This document shows, in pieces, positions 1 through 15,800 of a DNA stretch of 64,000 nucleotides (position 1 is its first letter; each line of letters starts with the position of its first letter). The translations under genes were made by a program, and so were the position numbers. Origin of the DNA: Numida meleagris (taxonomy: Eukaryota > Chordata > Aves > Galliformes > Numididae); NCBI RefSeq assembly GCF_002078875.1, contig NC_034421.1, forward strand, positions 4,217,076 to 4,281,075, in the 5' to 3' direction. The notes below the pieces were generated by a model. It was not told the origin of the DNA. It did not search any database and saw only the letters and a program-made list of their open reading frames with translations.

Positions 1-134
1 AAACGTTACAGGACACATCAAAGGCAAGTGACTTTGTGGTGCTGAGGTATTTACACGTTTGTAAGGCCGGGGTATGTATTACTGCTAAAACGTTAATGAG
101 AAGAAAGCCTGCTCCTAAACCAGCAGGGTGGTAA

Positions 135-2888
<2,754 letters not shown>

Positions 2889-2999
2889 AGAACCGGTGGG
2901 AGGAGCTGGAGTGGTGTGGGGTGGGCATGGGATGGCAGCAGCCCCTAAAGCAGCTTTCAAAGAAAACAAACCACAACTGTAACAGCTCTAAACATAGCA

Positions 3000-3005
3000 A
3001 ATAAA
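3000..3005 (+). terminator. FOXK1: Proximal poly(A) signal AATAAA of FOXK1
   Basis: AATAAA lies 112 nt after the FOXK1 stop, followed by a T-rich stretch (3020-3037). It is a candidate for a short 3' UTR isoform. Confidence 0.45.
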
Positions 3006-6000
3006 GAGCTCTTTTTAAAGTCAGATTTTTTTTTTAAATGGGAGGTCAGCAGCTGTTAGAATCACAAGGTGCCAAAAAGACAAGAATGGAAAACCCCTCC
3101 CAAGCACCCATACCTGGAACTCTGTTCTGTCTTTACCTATGGGATATTTTTTTTCCTTTTTTCTTCTTTGTTTTTTAAAGATTCAGAAAATTTACAGACA
3201 ACTGATTGTATGACTGCTGGGATTTTTTTAACTGTATTTTCCCCTTTTGGCTCCAAGGGGATGGGATTTGCAGTTCAGCATCTAAAGGAATGTAACACAA
3301 GTACAGTCTGCTCCCTGGAAAGAAAACTCATTTTCTATGCCTTAATACTGCGCTTCTCAGAGCTTTGAAATGTAGGACCATTTTTAAAAGGCCAGCTAAG
3401 GCAGTCAAATACTGAAAAATGGGTGCAGTATCTCACAACAACAGCATTAAAGAAACATGGTACCAAGCTTAAAGAAAAAGGCAGATGAATTTTTTTCTAA
3501 AACAGAAAAATTCTGAGTATTAATGAATGTTTATTTATGAGGAGATCCGGGAGGAAGAGTTGCAGAGCTCAACCTCCTGGATTTCCAGATGCAATTTCTC
3601 TCCATTCCCTCTGAGGGAGAATGAGATGACAGAGGAACTGTGTTAATTTGGTTCCTGTAAAGATATTAAAGGGTTTTGTACCTTCAGTGACTTCTTACAG
3701 TTATTCATCACTTGCTCTGGACAACATCCCAAGTATCTTGATGTCTGAGGATTGCGTGGGGAAGGGTGTCTCAAAGGTTGTATGTGTATTAAATGTGTTG
3801 TTTTTCTGTGATCGCATACTGTGCTCTCCAGCACCAGGATCTGTTCAGGTTAGCACTGCAGATCGAAGACATTGCCACTGTCCCCGTAAACCGAAGAAAA
3901 TGTTGCCTGGTCTCCTGCACTAAAGTGGTCTGCCTTCACCTTGGTAGTGTCATCCTCAACTAGATGGATGATGTTCAAGAGACCAGAGCCGGGTAGAAAT
4001 CTGCCCCCACCCCTCTCCCATGGGTGGAAGAGGCTAACAGCAATGCTCCTGTGTTATTCTTCTGAGAGAAAGATTAAGGGCAGCTGTGAGGCACCAGAGC
4101 TCAGACAGTATTTGGTAGAAATTCTGTGTGTAGAGACCAAGGCGAAAGAGACCTTTTATTTTCCATGTTTAAGAGTCATTGGAGGTATTAAACAGGTTAT
4201 CCAAAAGGAATTCAGAAGCTTCCTTACATCCTTCAGCTCCCTCTCCTGTCTGCCCTGCCTTTAAGACTTTGAGTTGGCCAGTAGAACGAGGAATTGTTTA
4301 AACTGTATTCCAGGCTCTTCATGCAGTACAAGCAAAGCAGACTTGAGTGGGGAAGTGATTGTGTGTGACACCTGTGACTGGCAAAGGAATCAACTTCTGC
4401 ATAGCTCCAGCTGACCCTTTTGTGTTTACACTTGTGTGTGATCCCCTTGGTTAATTTGTCTTGTGGCAACACAGCAGAGACTCTATAACTTAGAAAATGT
4501 TATGGCTTCATTTATGGCAAAAGTGACTTAACGGGGATGGGATATGGCTTTGGTAGGTTAAACCACAGCAATTTAATGTCTTCTGAAATCTGGGGAGGGG
4601 AGAAAATCCATGCAGTAGCAGCTAGCATCCCTTGTTCCCTTCTGGGTTTCCTTTCTATTTGCCAAATCCTATTCAATAGCTCTGTCCTGCCACTTGAATG
4701 AAACCCAAGTGCATTTTATTCTCGAGCCAATTGTTCTGTGAGAAATATTTCTGAAAGTAAGAAAGAATTTTGTGGTCTCATGATTTGTGGTTCCAGTCTA
4801 TGGTCACAGGCCCACAAAAGTACTTGGGACGGCTCATTTATCTACAGCTAGGCCTTCGTAATATAAGTGTGTGCCTTTAGTGCCAAGTTATTAGGCTGCA
4901 TTTTAGTACTTCAGAATTATTTTTGAGGAGGATTGTTCCAGCCCGCAAAGTAATTGAAGCAGGCCAACCTCTAGCTGTTGTGTTTCCTGTCAGGAGGACT
5001 AGGTGCAGCAGAGTGGAAAAGCACACACACATCAGCTCTGTGTTCTCCATAGCCTTTTCAAGGCAGAATTCAATACAACGGGCTTCGAGGAAGAAGGTAC
5101 AAGTGAGAGTGCAGCACAGTTCGTCTGTGATTAATCATTACACTCAGATGAATGCTGTTTAGATCCAGGCACACCTCTGAAACAGCCCTGAGGCTAGAGA
5201 GCTTTCCTGAAGCAGTCTTTGATTTTCCAGCACGTTAGGTGAGTCAGCTCAAGATGAGCAGCCAGCAGAGCACTGTCTGAAGCTGCCAAATTTTTGTGGC
5301 AAAATTTTTCCTTATTGCTGCTTTCCTTCTAGAAATTCTAATTCATTGGGACTGCAACTTCTCTAAGCTAGTCCAGCACTGTGGAAATACATCAGATGAA
5401 TCGCAGTGTTCTTGTAAACCAGCTGCTACTTCAGAGATACCATGCAAGTCTGTCCTCAGATTGGCTCCATAGATTTGCCTCCTCTGTATTCGGAACAGAA
5501 TAACGCTTTCTCAGTCTTCCTTTTGTGGCTCACAGTGCCTTGTGGTTTAAGTGCAAGTTGGCCACAAGCAAATCTCTCTGATCTGTTCAGACGTCTGCTT
5601 GAGGTGCCTGGAACTCATGGTTCAGCCTGTTGGGATTTTTGTGTTACACTGGTGCTGAGGGAGCTTTGGTGGGGAGAGGAGTAGGGTGTTTCACTGCATC
5701 TGCTGCTGTCTGTATAACAAAGGTCAAGGCACATTGTTTAGTTAACCTGCTATAACTTGGACCTAGGAAGATTTTCAGACTGGCTTCATAACAAGTGAGT
5801 TCCCTTTTCACTGTGCTTCTTTGACAGGCTAATTTTGCTTTGATTGTGGTCAGTTTGTAGCAACTTCTGTTGCCTCCATTTGCGAAAGCTGAATGCAGTT
5901 TGTTTTTTCTTTTTCGTCTGAATTCCTTCGTTATTGTTTTGTCTTGGCTGTGGCTCTTGTGATATAGGAAGCTTTTTTTACAGTGAGATCATTTAATCTG

Positions 6001-7044
6001 ATGTAGTGATAACAACACAGTGCTGAACACAGAAATGGAGTTCATGATTAGCTCATATTCTTCTCAACAACTTATTCTCTCCATCTCCCTCCTTCCTCTG
6101 TGCCATTAATTCTGTCCCTTGTAGCATACGCTCTCACTTTTATCCACTGCCTGGAGCAGCACCTTGCATTAAATTCTGCCCAAGGACTCAAGGATGAAAA
6201 TACCTGTGGGATACATGTGGCTCCAGAGCATGATGAAAAAGGTCAATTTAGTCACCCAGTGTTAACTTTCATTATGTATTTTGGAAATGTTACTGCTGGA
6301 CGCAGTCTGTTTAGGAGAGTGTTGTGAGAACCACGTGAAAGCTTTGTGAGAGGGGAGAAGTAGTAAAATAATACCTCATGCCTTCGCAGTGTTCCTGCAA
6401 TCAGTGCCGTGGTCTGGCTCCAGATATTGGGAGGGAGTAAACTTGGTTTGCACGTGTTTCAGACATCTGTCTTGTGTACTTGTAACTGTCATTCACAGAT
6501 AACTTCCACTTTTTTCCCTGTTTTTCAGTAGGGAAACGCCAGCAGTAAATCACAACTCGAAGCACAAAAGGTTGGCAGCTGTATCTAAGCAAGCGAGAGT
6601 GGCTGAGCTGAGCCTTCCTATGGAGTGATGTGGAGCACTTTTCACTGACTGCCAGGGATGTTAAGTTCAAGTTAGAGCCTGTTGTGTGTGTTAGCAAGCG
6701 GGTTTCCTAGCGAGGTGTTCGGTGTTGCTCTGATGTGCACTACTGTGTAGGTGAAAGTCAGAACGCTGGGTGAAAGGAGAAGCACTTCCCTGCTGCACCT
6801 GGGTTTGGGGTCTTTAATACAAGGGTCTAATCTAGGAATAGCTCAGGGCTTTCAAAAGCTGTCTTACTGCATTTAATCTCTAAATATAAACTGACTGCTA
6901 GTTTCCTTGTCTCTCAGATTTAAACCATGTCTTGTAAATCATAGTTTATCACAGTGATGAACATAAATCACATAAAACTGCAGTGTTAGGGAATATCAGA
7001 TCTCTGTTTAGATTTCTGTCTCTGCTACTGGCCAGTAGCTGCCT

Positions 7045-7600
7045 AGAAACACAGAATAACTTGGGCTGGAAGAAACCTCTGGATGTCTCTGCTACAGCCT
7101 CGTGCTCAGAGCAGGTCCAATGAGATCAGGTCACTGTAACCATGTCCAGCTGAGTTCTGAGTGCCTTTAGACAGAGGTTCCACAACTCTGGTCCCTGCTT
7201 TCATGTTTGACCACGAGGTGAAAGGTTTTTGCATCCCTGCATGTCGCTGCCTCTTTTCCTGTCTCTGCACGCCTCTGAGGAGAGCCTTGCTCTGCATCTC
7301 CCAAATAGGCAGCTGGAGAGATGGGTAAGATTTTCCTCTCCTTTGCTGCTTCCTCTGAAGGCTGAACCAGCCTGGTTATCTCAGCCTCTTCTGTACTTTA
7401 GGTGCTCAAGCTTCCAAGGGAGAATTCTGACAGAAGATCCCTCTGTACTGGTGAGCCCAAAGCTGCACACAGTGCTCCAGAGACGGTATCAAATGCTGAA
7501 TGGAGTGGAAGAGGAACCACTTTCCTTGGCCTGCTGGCTACATTTTGCAAATACAGCCCTGTTTGGCTAGAAATACTCTGGATTGCATTTGTACACGTTT
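7045..7600 (-). repeat. CR1 LINE fragment, minus orientation
   Basis: The plus strand reads as reversed CR1 3' sequence. First comes the cttgggctggaagaaacctc type 3' end, then the agcctcttctgtact-ggtgctcaagc block. These are followed by caaagctgcacacagtgctccag and ccttggcctgctggctaca, which match the CR1 'ggacacagtactccag' and 'cgacctgctggccaca' segments in the right order. The copy is well diverged, 5' truncated and non-coding. Confidence 0.8.
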
Positions 7601-9737
7601 AACTATCCTAAGGAAGAGTGCCAAATTGGTTCTTGCAGCTTTTTGAACAGGAGGCAGTACTGCAGGATCCTGATCACTTCATATAATACCCATGCTTCAT
7701 TCTATCAGATAATTTCCTTCCAATGGGATCTTACCTTGAGCTTCTGCACTGAAGCAAAATCTCGCAGGTTTGTCAGTCCTGCTGCTAATAGGTTGGACTC
7801 TAGCATGAAGCAGGAAGCTCTAAAGGAATGTGACTTGGTTTCACAGCTTCATCCTTACTTTGGGCTTTGGAGGTTACAAATGCTATCCTGCAGCAGATGA
7901 CCTTCTCCCTTGCCAGCCAGGCTCTCGGTCAAGCTCCCATTTCCTCTCTCTGCCACAGTTTTTCCCCTATATTCGTAGTTGTTTCTGTTGACTCTGGAGT
8001 CCTTTAATCCAGCTCCTTACTTAATGCAATTGCTTGAAGGTCTGCATCTGGTGAGAATCTGTACGTTGGGTTGCAGTTATACGACAGATGGTTCAATCAT
8101 GTAACTTCTTGTTTCCTTCTGGGTAAAAATTATGCCAAAGCTGCTATTACTGTAGCATACACTACTGTCATGAAGTGTAGCTCGCAATGGAGCCAGCTGT
8201 GCTGGGAAAAATAATCACACTACAATGTCATCTGGCTGGCTGGAGCTGATGAGGCTGAAGTAGTGCTTGCATTTTGGTCTGGACCTGCCCAGAACGTAGC
8301 TTTGTGCTGGAGCATCTCTGTGCCCAGCAGCTCGCTGACGGGGTTAGATCGGCACGCACTGCTGGCCGGGTTGTTTGCAGGACTGTGCATGTGTAGTAAG
8401 CAACAGTGGAACGTACCTAGCTGAGATGGTGGGCTTTCCCTGTTAGGTGTCTTTCACAGGGCAGTAATAGAGCAGTAAGCATTTTACTTTGGACTGAGCA
8501 AGGCGTTTTGAAAAATACTGGGGTTTTCTTGGAGCACCACTGTTTAAATTCCAGATTTTTAATCAAGTTTGATATTTATGCTTTTGATACCTTTTTGATT
8601 TACCAACACTGAATTAAACCCTTCAGAAGGTCTGGCTGGTCCTCTCCTCATGTGTCACTTTAAGTTTCAGAGGGAAGTTGTGCCAGGTCTACCCCTTTGC
8701 TCTTGAGGTAGAAGAACCCACTGACAATTCATGGGTGGCAGCTAAGGTAGAAACTCTTAAAATTTTTTTTTTTCCAGAGAATATTAAATTAGATCTGTGT
8801 AAACATAAATTTTATATTTATTGATGTGTGTGAGTGTGTAAATATAGATATATGAATGGTCCGTGACTATTTCTTTCTCTTAAATGGTACTTTACACAGG
8901 CTTTTATGCAGTATGTTGATAAATTCCCGCACCGGGCACTGATTTGAAAAGAACCATGTATCTATTTCTGTGACAGATGTGGGCAGCCTGCAGAAGCAGC
9001 TTTCCTTCGGTGATTGCTGTCATCCCTCTTGCAGAGCAGATGAGATGGTGTGGTGCTTGCATCTTCCTTGTGTAGCAGCTCCTGGCTTTGTCATGCTCTC
9101 AGCACCCCCAGTCTGTGCTGCTTCTCTGGCAAGAAAATCCCCAAATGGCACTAATGAAAGCTGGAAGGCTTTCTTGTCTCAGATTATCTCTAGATGCGGT
9201 ATCAGGGAGTTCTTTACGCTTCTGCTGTATAAGTAATGGGACCTCATTGCTAACAGAGGGAACTGATGGAGGGTCTGTGAGGATGCTGTGAGGCTGAGGA
9301 ACTCCTCCATCTGTCTGTCTGTCAGGCGGGTGAACTATCACTGGGGCACAGAGAAATGGTGAGATTTTTCTCCTTTTACAAAACTTCCCTCTCTTTATGG
9401 GGTTTGAGGTCTCTGTTCACAGAGAATAAATTTTCCCTGACCTGTCAAAATTCAGTCCTGGTTTAACTCCAGAATGCTAAATTCAGCAACGTGCATTTTG
9501 ACCTACTCGGGGCTGTGAGAACTATTCTTAAAAGCACGTGATACTGGGCTTCCTAATCTGAAGAGCTCTTACCAAAGCAGCAATTCCTCTGCAAAGACCT
9601 GAGCAAATGCTTTGCCTCGGTTTCTGCTTACTGTCTGGCGGCTGGGCTTTGACATTTGAGGCAGAACAGGGTATGAAGGTGTTACAAGGAGGAACCAGAA
9701 TAGGGGCAGTGAAAGGAAACAGCTTTCCTCCTCAGTA

Positions 9738-9766
9738 GAAAGAAAGAAAGAAAGAAAGAAAGAAAA
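9738..9766 (+). repeat. (GAAA)n microsatellite
   Basis: About seven uninterrupted GAAA units inside the probable FOXK1 3' UTR. Confidence 0.9.
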
Positions 9767-11292
9767 GCCCTTTGACAACCAGCCGTCCCCTGATATTTCC
9801 TATTATTTGATTACTGCTTCGTGTCTGCTGCTGGTTAAGCAACACACCCAGTATCTCATACCTTAGCACCCTTGATCCAAACCATTCACTCTCACTTCTA
9901 CCCCACTCAATTTCACCGAAAGCAGTCCAAAACAGAGCCTTCTGTAGAGCCAGGGGTTGAGGAGAGATGTCCATTAGCTGAAGTCAAAGGAGGTTTAAAT
10001 AGAGCAGAAAAAAGTGATGTTTCCTCCTGTTTCCCTGCCTTGCTGCTAAAAGTCTGGTGCAGGAGATGCTGATGCTCTGCTGGGCTGTGTGCTGCTCTTT
10101 GGATGTGGGCAAGCCACTGAGACAGGTTGGTTCTGCAGCAAGGGATTGCTGTAAGCCTAAATTCACTGTATTCCTGCCCCCAAAATGGCCTTAAGGTGGA
10201 GAGAATCAGGGTATTGTTCTTTGTAAGACCTTTTTTAATGGAAAACAATGTAAAAAAAAGTGTTCAACTGTAACATTGTGGAAAATGGAATGGTTTTGAA
10301 GTACAACAGCCTTACAAGGTGGTAGTCGTGGGTTCCATGTGTGCCATTTGTACCTCAATGGGATGGCCTTGTCCAGACTGCTATCCAAAGGGCTATTTGA
10401 AGCTGTCTTAGGATAAATCAAAAGCTGTGTGAGCAGTGGGTGGTAAAGCTGGAAGGCCTGGTCAGATTCTGTATATTTTCTTTTTTAAAGAAAAAGAAAA
10501 AAAAAAAAAAAAGCCAGCTGGAGTCTCCCTCCGTTCCGTGATTGCATTCCCACCAAGTCATTTGGGAAGGCTGCGGTGGGACGAGGACCAGGATACCCCA
10601 GTGCTGTGACAGAAGCAGGACTGGCTTTGTTATGAGGAGCCTCACCCCTCTCGTCTGGATTCAGCACTTAAATTAAGGAATCGTGACGGGGGTGAAAGCC
10701 ATGCTTGCATTTCAGTTCCTGGTTTTGCCCGTACTCTTGCACCTCCAGCAAGATGCTTTGGATTTTCTTTTGTTTTGTAAAACTTTGCTGATATCAAAAG
10801 TATTTTTTGTGACTTGTTTTCACAATCAGTGCTTTTTAAAAAGCAAGGTGCGTATCCCCAGGGGAAAAGCTCCGTTTGGGGCAGCGGAGGGGAAGTTCAT
10901 CACCTTCATCGGGCCGCGATGCAGCTCTGCTCCTGGGAGCTGCTGACATGCATGGGCAGAGTGCAGCTCACATGAAGATCAGCTGCATCCCAGTGGTGCT
11001 GACAGCACGACCAGCACCCGAGGAGCAGGGCCTGCATCTCTGCATCGGATGGGATACAGTGGGTTTTGTTGTTGTTTTTCAAATATGGAGCCATACTTTT
11101 TTTTTTTCAAGTGATTTGAGATCTGAATGTGATTTCTAATGTACCAAGAACATTAATATTTTAAAGCTATAACAAAGTTTTAAATTTCTACTATTTTTTT
11201 TTTCATTTATTTTAACTGTTCTGTTACTTTAATTTGATGTATGTGGATGGGGAGTGTTGCTTCTCCTCTTAGCATTTGTTTCTATAACCAGA

Positions 11293-11298
11293 AATAAA
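11293..11298 (+). terminator. FOXK1: Candidate distal poly(A) signal AATAAA of FOXK1
   Basis: AATAAA sits at the end of an AU-rich block. Downstream sequence becomes mixed, and the next gene's CpG island starts about 1.2 kb later. Confidence 0.45.
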
Positions 11299-11320
11299 AT
11301 TATATATGAAAGAGAAGATG

Positions 11321-12560
11321 CCCTGAAATCACTTGCTGCTTTTCAGCGACAGACCTGCAGGCTTCCAGGGTGGTATTGCAGGGGTTTAGAACCAGGCTGA
11401 GCCTTCCACCCGCTCTTGCAACTGATCCTTCTGGACGCAGCACTGTCTCGGCAAGTGGTGGCTGGCTTCAGATGAGATGCAAAACTTTGTGATCACCCAA
11501 AGCCAGTGATTTTTGGCGGTGCACTGTTCCACTCTGACTGACCTAGAAGGCATTTTTTTTTTCTGTGGTGAAGTTGGTTGGGTGAGTATTTTTGCCTTTT
11601 TTTCTCCCTTTATATGGAATCAGGAGGTTTGCACACCTAGTTCTGTTTCAGAGTCTGCAGCTACCTATGCATGTGTGTTTGAGACCTGTAACGCTCCCGT
11701 GGGGGTTACCAACCACTCCTCAAGCTCTAGCTTTCATTTCATCAGGAAGTGAAACATATTGTCATTTCGAGATACTGCGGAATCTTTGCCCGTGATTTAT
11801 AACCATTGTTTTGCTGATGTGTATGGTGACAGAAATTACTTCTGTACTCACTGTACCCAAGTTAGGCATTTACTTTTGTCATTCCTCGTTCTCATCAAGG
11901 AGATAGAATTTAAATTCTTGGTTTATTTTGACTAATTCTGAGTTCCAAAATTGAATAGGAGTGTTTTCAAAACCACAGCTGACACAAAGGTATCTGGATT
12001 CGACTGATGCTTCCACGTTTAAAACATTATTTAAAAAAAAAAAAAAAAAAAAGTATGCTGCACAGCAAAGATGTTCACCCAGAGCCTTTTCCTGGCATCT
12101 CAGGGTTGTGGAGGCATCCCCGTGCCCACCAGGCATGCAGCCAGAGGAGAAGGCACTGGGGAAAACGAGAGCTCTGCTGCTCCTCCCCGTCTGCTGCCTG
12201 CGCTGGTAATAGCTGGGCTCAGGGCTGCTGATGCCTCTGAGGGTAAAAGGGAGCTGACGCTTCGGTGGCTAATTGCTCAGACACGCTGTTAATGAATGCT
12301 GAGGAGTCCAGCAGGCAGAGGGCTGCAGCAGAGCCCCCCAGGCTCTCAGCAGTCAGGGGAGGGTGTGCCAGGGGGAAGCGTGAGTGCCTTCCCACCGCCC
12401 GGCAGCTGCAGCCCCACCTGCTGAGCAGCTCTTTCTGTCGTCCTTTGCCCTTTGCGGAAAGCAGCCCGGGCCGGTGAGGCTCCCTGACCTGCGCTCGTAC
12501 CACGTGGCGGAGCCTCACTCCCAGGTGCCCAAGAACAGCAGCGTAGTCTCCGACTAATTA
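11321..12560. other. FOXK1-AP5Z1 intergenic stretch
   Basis: I see no gene in this 1.2 kb. It holds an A-run of about 20 bases at 12031-12052 that could be an old retroposon tail, but no element is recognisable beside it. GC content rises toward the AP5Z1 CpG island. Confidence 0.6.
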
Positions 12561-12786
12561 ATAAAGCGGAATTTGCCATCACTCCTCCTCCCCGTGCTCA
12601 GACACCTCGTCTGAGAGGGCGCTTTCTTCCGCACCAACCGCAGCTGAGCCCCCCCCGGAACTTCCCTAGGGCGGAACGTTCGCGCGGGGCCGCCGCGTGC
12701 CCCGGGCCCGGCGCAGCGGACCGCTCCCCCCGGGGGGACCGCTTTGGCGGCGGACCTGGGGGCAGCGTACGGGGGCCGCCGGCGAC

Positions 12787-12827
12787 ATGGGTACGGCGGC
12801 GGCCGAGAGCTTCCTGAAGCAGGCCAG
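12787..12827 (+). CDS. AP5Z1: AP5Z1 coding exon 1
   Basis: 41 nt encoding [13 protein letters not shown] plus two bases (AG|). The donor is gtagcg and the following intron is only 75 nt. Confidence 0.88.
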
Positions 12828-15800
12828 GTAGCGGGGCGGCGCGGGGCGGCTCGGCCCGGGGTGTGCGAGGGCCGGGTCCCGACGTCCTCTCGCCCCTCGC
12901 AGGGAGGTGCAGGAGGACGAGCTGAGCAGGTTCGCCGCCCGCGTCGCCGCGCAGCTGCAAGGCCCGGAGCCGGGCCCCGAGGCCGCGGACTGTCTGCAGC
13001 GGCTGCACCTCGTCCTGGCCGCCAGCAAGAGCCCCCGCCAGTGAGTGCCGGCCTGGGTGAAGGCAGAGCGTGCGTTGTTTGACCCGAGAAGATGGGAGGG
13101 GAGGGCCGTCGCTTTGAGGGAGCTCTCTGTTTTGTAAACGCTGCGTATGGTGTAAGAGTTAAAGCCCCGTTTGTTTTATTTTCCCCGCTGCAGAGGGCCA
13201 CCGTCCTTTCACAGCGAGTGTAATGAGCACGCTGTCACAAGCTGTGCTAAGGAACAGAATTCGGAAGCGAAGATGATAATTAAGATATTAGGGTCGCTGT
13301 GAAGGGAGATGGTCCCAGCCTCATAAATATGCAGGCATTAAGCGTGTGGCTCTGCTCCTGCCTTGTGCTGACGCTTTGCTGACCCTCGCAGGCTGGATGC
13401 TCAGCTGGTGGAGCTGCTGCAGGCCGTGCTGTGCTCGCCCAAGTGCCCCGAGCAGATCCAGCTGCTGTGCGCTGCCGTCCTGAGAGAGATGTCGCCCTGC
13501 GATGGGCTGCGCCTCTCCTGCCATAGGATTCACGACACAAAGCTCCTGAGCCTGGTGTCCTCCGTCCTTTTGGCACAGGTAAACGGCATCACAAGGTGGA
13601 TGTGTCTTCCTTTATCAGTATGGATTTGTTTTCTGATTCTTCTGCGTTTGCTGAGCTCAAGGAGAGTGAAAGTCAGTTGAAGATATCCAGAAGAAACCAG
13701 AGTTATTTCCACATTCACTGAGGGAATGTTATTGGTCTGTTTTGTGTAGGAAAAACTGGCAACTTTTTTAATATAAATTTGGATGGTGATTCAAAGACCT
13801 AGATTCTCTGTGGAGAAGAAAACGTGAAAACTCACCTTTTTTTTTTTTTTTTTGTTCCATCTGCATTGATTGCACTCTATGAAATAAACTGGAAATTTCA
13901 CCTTGCTTTTTTTCTTCTTCTATTGCTTCTCTTAATTGTGCCTGCAAAAATAAAACGTTTGTTTTTAATCCACCTGAAGCTTTTCATTCTGAGTTTCACT
14001 ATATGCTTAGAAATGCCTCCTACGTTTCTGTTTTGCACTTCTACAGTGTAAAAACATACCTCGTGTTTTAATTTTTGTTAGATTCTAACTAAAACTAGAA
14101 AGAGGTTTTCATAACTTTCTATGCTACTGAAACGTAGTACATTTTAGCCATTGCAGAATCACTTCTGTGGCTAGAAGTGGTGCAGTGAGCAGCAGCCCTC
14201 CTGTGAATGCAGCTCTACTTCAGTAGAGCCTTTAAAAATGTGTTCTGTATTTGTTGCTGTTTTTGGATTGAAATCATCTTTCTTCTCTTTGCCTACCTGC
14301 CTGTCCCCCATGGCTCTGCAAAACTGATGTTCTTCTTATAAAGCTTTTGGCTTACCAGAAATCACAGCCTCTGGTGTTGCATTACAAGCTGGAAACCTGT
14401 CATTGATTTTAGTCCAGTCAGATTTTCCTCTGAGCAGCAAGAGGAAGCACACTGCTAACGCGCATAAGCAGCACCATCATTTGCAGTAGGCAGCAGCAAT
14501 GTATCTGTGGGAAAGGGAGAGGTTATCTCTCCTTTTTCCTTCACTATAAGGATCCCCAAACCTTAAACTTCCTTTTCAGTATGGTCTTTCTTTTCTTTGG
14601 TCAATTTATCCATATCTGTTTGCTAGAGAACTTACAGAAAGTAACCAGTCATGGATGAGGTTCCAACACGATGTTTCTCACTGGAAGCTTGCCTGTCATT
14701 TCCTAATTGCTTCTAGTTATCAGGTACAAAGCTAACATTAGATGGAGACTGTCAGAAATTAGTATTTGTTTGCTGCCTTCAACAAACAGCTGTCCAGGAC
14801 CCCAAGCAGCAGAGAAGGCTTAGTTCTTATTGGCATGATGATGTTCACGGAGAAGAAAAATCTCTCAAAAGGCTGTGTCCACCTGTTATTGTTAAAAAAA
14901 TGTTTTGGGCAGAAGGGTTTGTTGGCATCTCAGAACCACAGCTGTAACAGCTTTATCTTCCTCATTGCGTGGATATGGAGTAAGCAGAGAGTCCTCTAAC
15001 ATGTTGCAACAGTCCATTTTCTGTTCATAAATTTCTAATTTAACAGCTAGCAAGCTGACCACATGGGGAGTAGTTAACGCTCGTACTCGCTGCTCTAGAA
15101 CTGATGGATCAAAGTAGTGTTTAATTTGAAGACAGCCACTGTAGTTTTTGACTCCCACCTCAGGTGATATTTGTCCACAAACGTGTTGCTCCATTAAAGA
15201 GCTCTTCCCTCCTGGGGTCTATGAATTCACGTTGCTGAAGAACTCTGTAAAATATGGTAAAATAGCCTGTGCTGTGAGTTGTTATTATCTTTGACTCTGG
15301 TATTGATGCCTGATGGAGGAGTTTTGTATGGTATTGGTCTATAGCACTATTAAGAGATCTATCTGCCTAGCTTCACCTCTGCTTTATTTTTAAGGGAGAA
15401 GAGAAGGCTGAAGTGTCTGCTGTGGGACAGTGTATTGTAAAAGCCCTGGAAGGAAGATTGCCTGAGGGTCAGAGTTCTCGGTACCTTCTTCCCGTCCTGT
15501 CAAATGTCATCAGTCTGTCACCAGAAGCTCTAACTGAAGGTAAGTATGTAGGAGACCTGAGATTACCATCCAGCTTTGATCTATATAGTGATCAGAAAGA
15601 TCTCTGAAGGCTTTGGATGGGAGAAGGGCTTGGAAATTGCTCTTAAAAGTGACGTCTCTGCCACAGGGAAAGTGAACTTGGGTGAGGTGCATTCCACCAC
15701 TTAAAAACTGGACTTGGCCATCGGCTGCTTGCGCTCCTTCCAGGGGACAGAGTCTCTGTTCTGTACAGATTTAACACATACCTTAGCCTAGGTATGGGTC

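Larger units (their letters stand above)
2889..11320 (+). other. FOXK1: Probable long FOXK1 3' UTR (extent inferred)
   Basis: There are 8.4 kb without credible coding sequence between the FOXK1 stop and a cluster of late poly(A)-type signals. Mammalian FOXK1 has a 3' UTR of many kilobases, so a long avian one is expected. AATAAA occurs early at 3000-3005, again at 9425-9430, and at 11293-11298 inside an AU-rich stretch (11100-11300) typical of a distal end. A ~550 bp CR1 remnant (7045-7600, minus) and a (GAAA)n tract (9738-9766) interrupt it. Which signals are used cannot be seen from sequence alone. Confidence 0.55.
12590..13060 (+). promoter_or_regulatory. AP5Z1: CpG island promoter of AP5Z1
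   Basis: Dense CpG and very high GC surround the start codon, for example cgttcgcgcggggccgccgcg near 12680. No TATA box lies upstream of 12787. This fits a broad, housekeeping-type promoter. It covers exon 1, intron 1 and exon 2. Confidence 0.8.

Noticed and set aside
12031..12052. A-run that might mark a processed pseudogene or SINE
   Set aside because: No coding remnant, SINE body or target-site duplication is visible beside it.
12554..13201. 215-codon minus-strand frame at the AP5Z1 start
   Set aside because: GC-rich CpG-island artefact; antisense to AP5Z1 exons 1-2.
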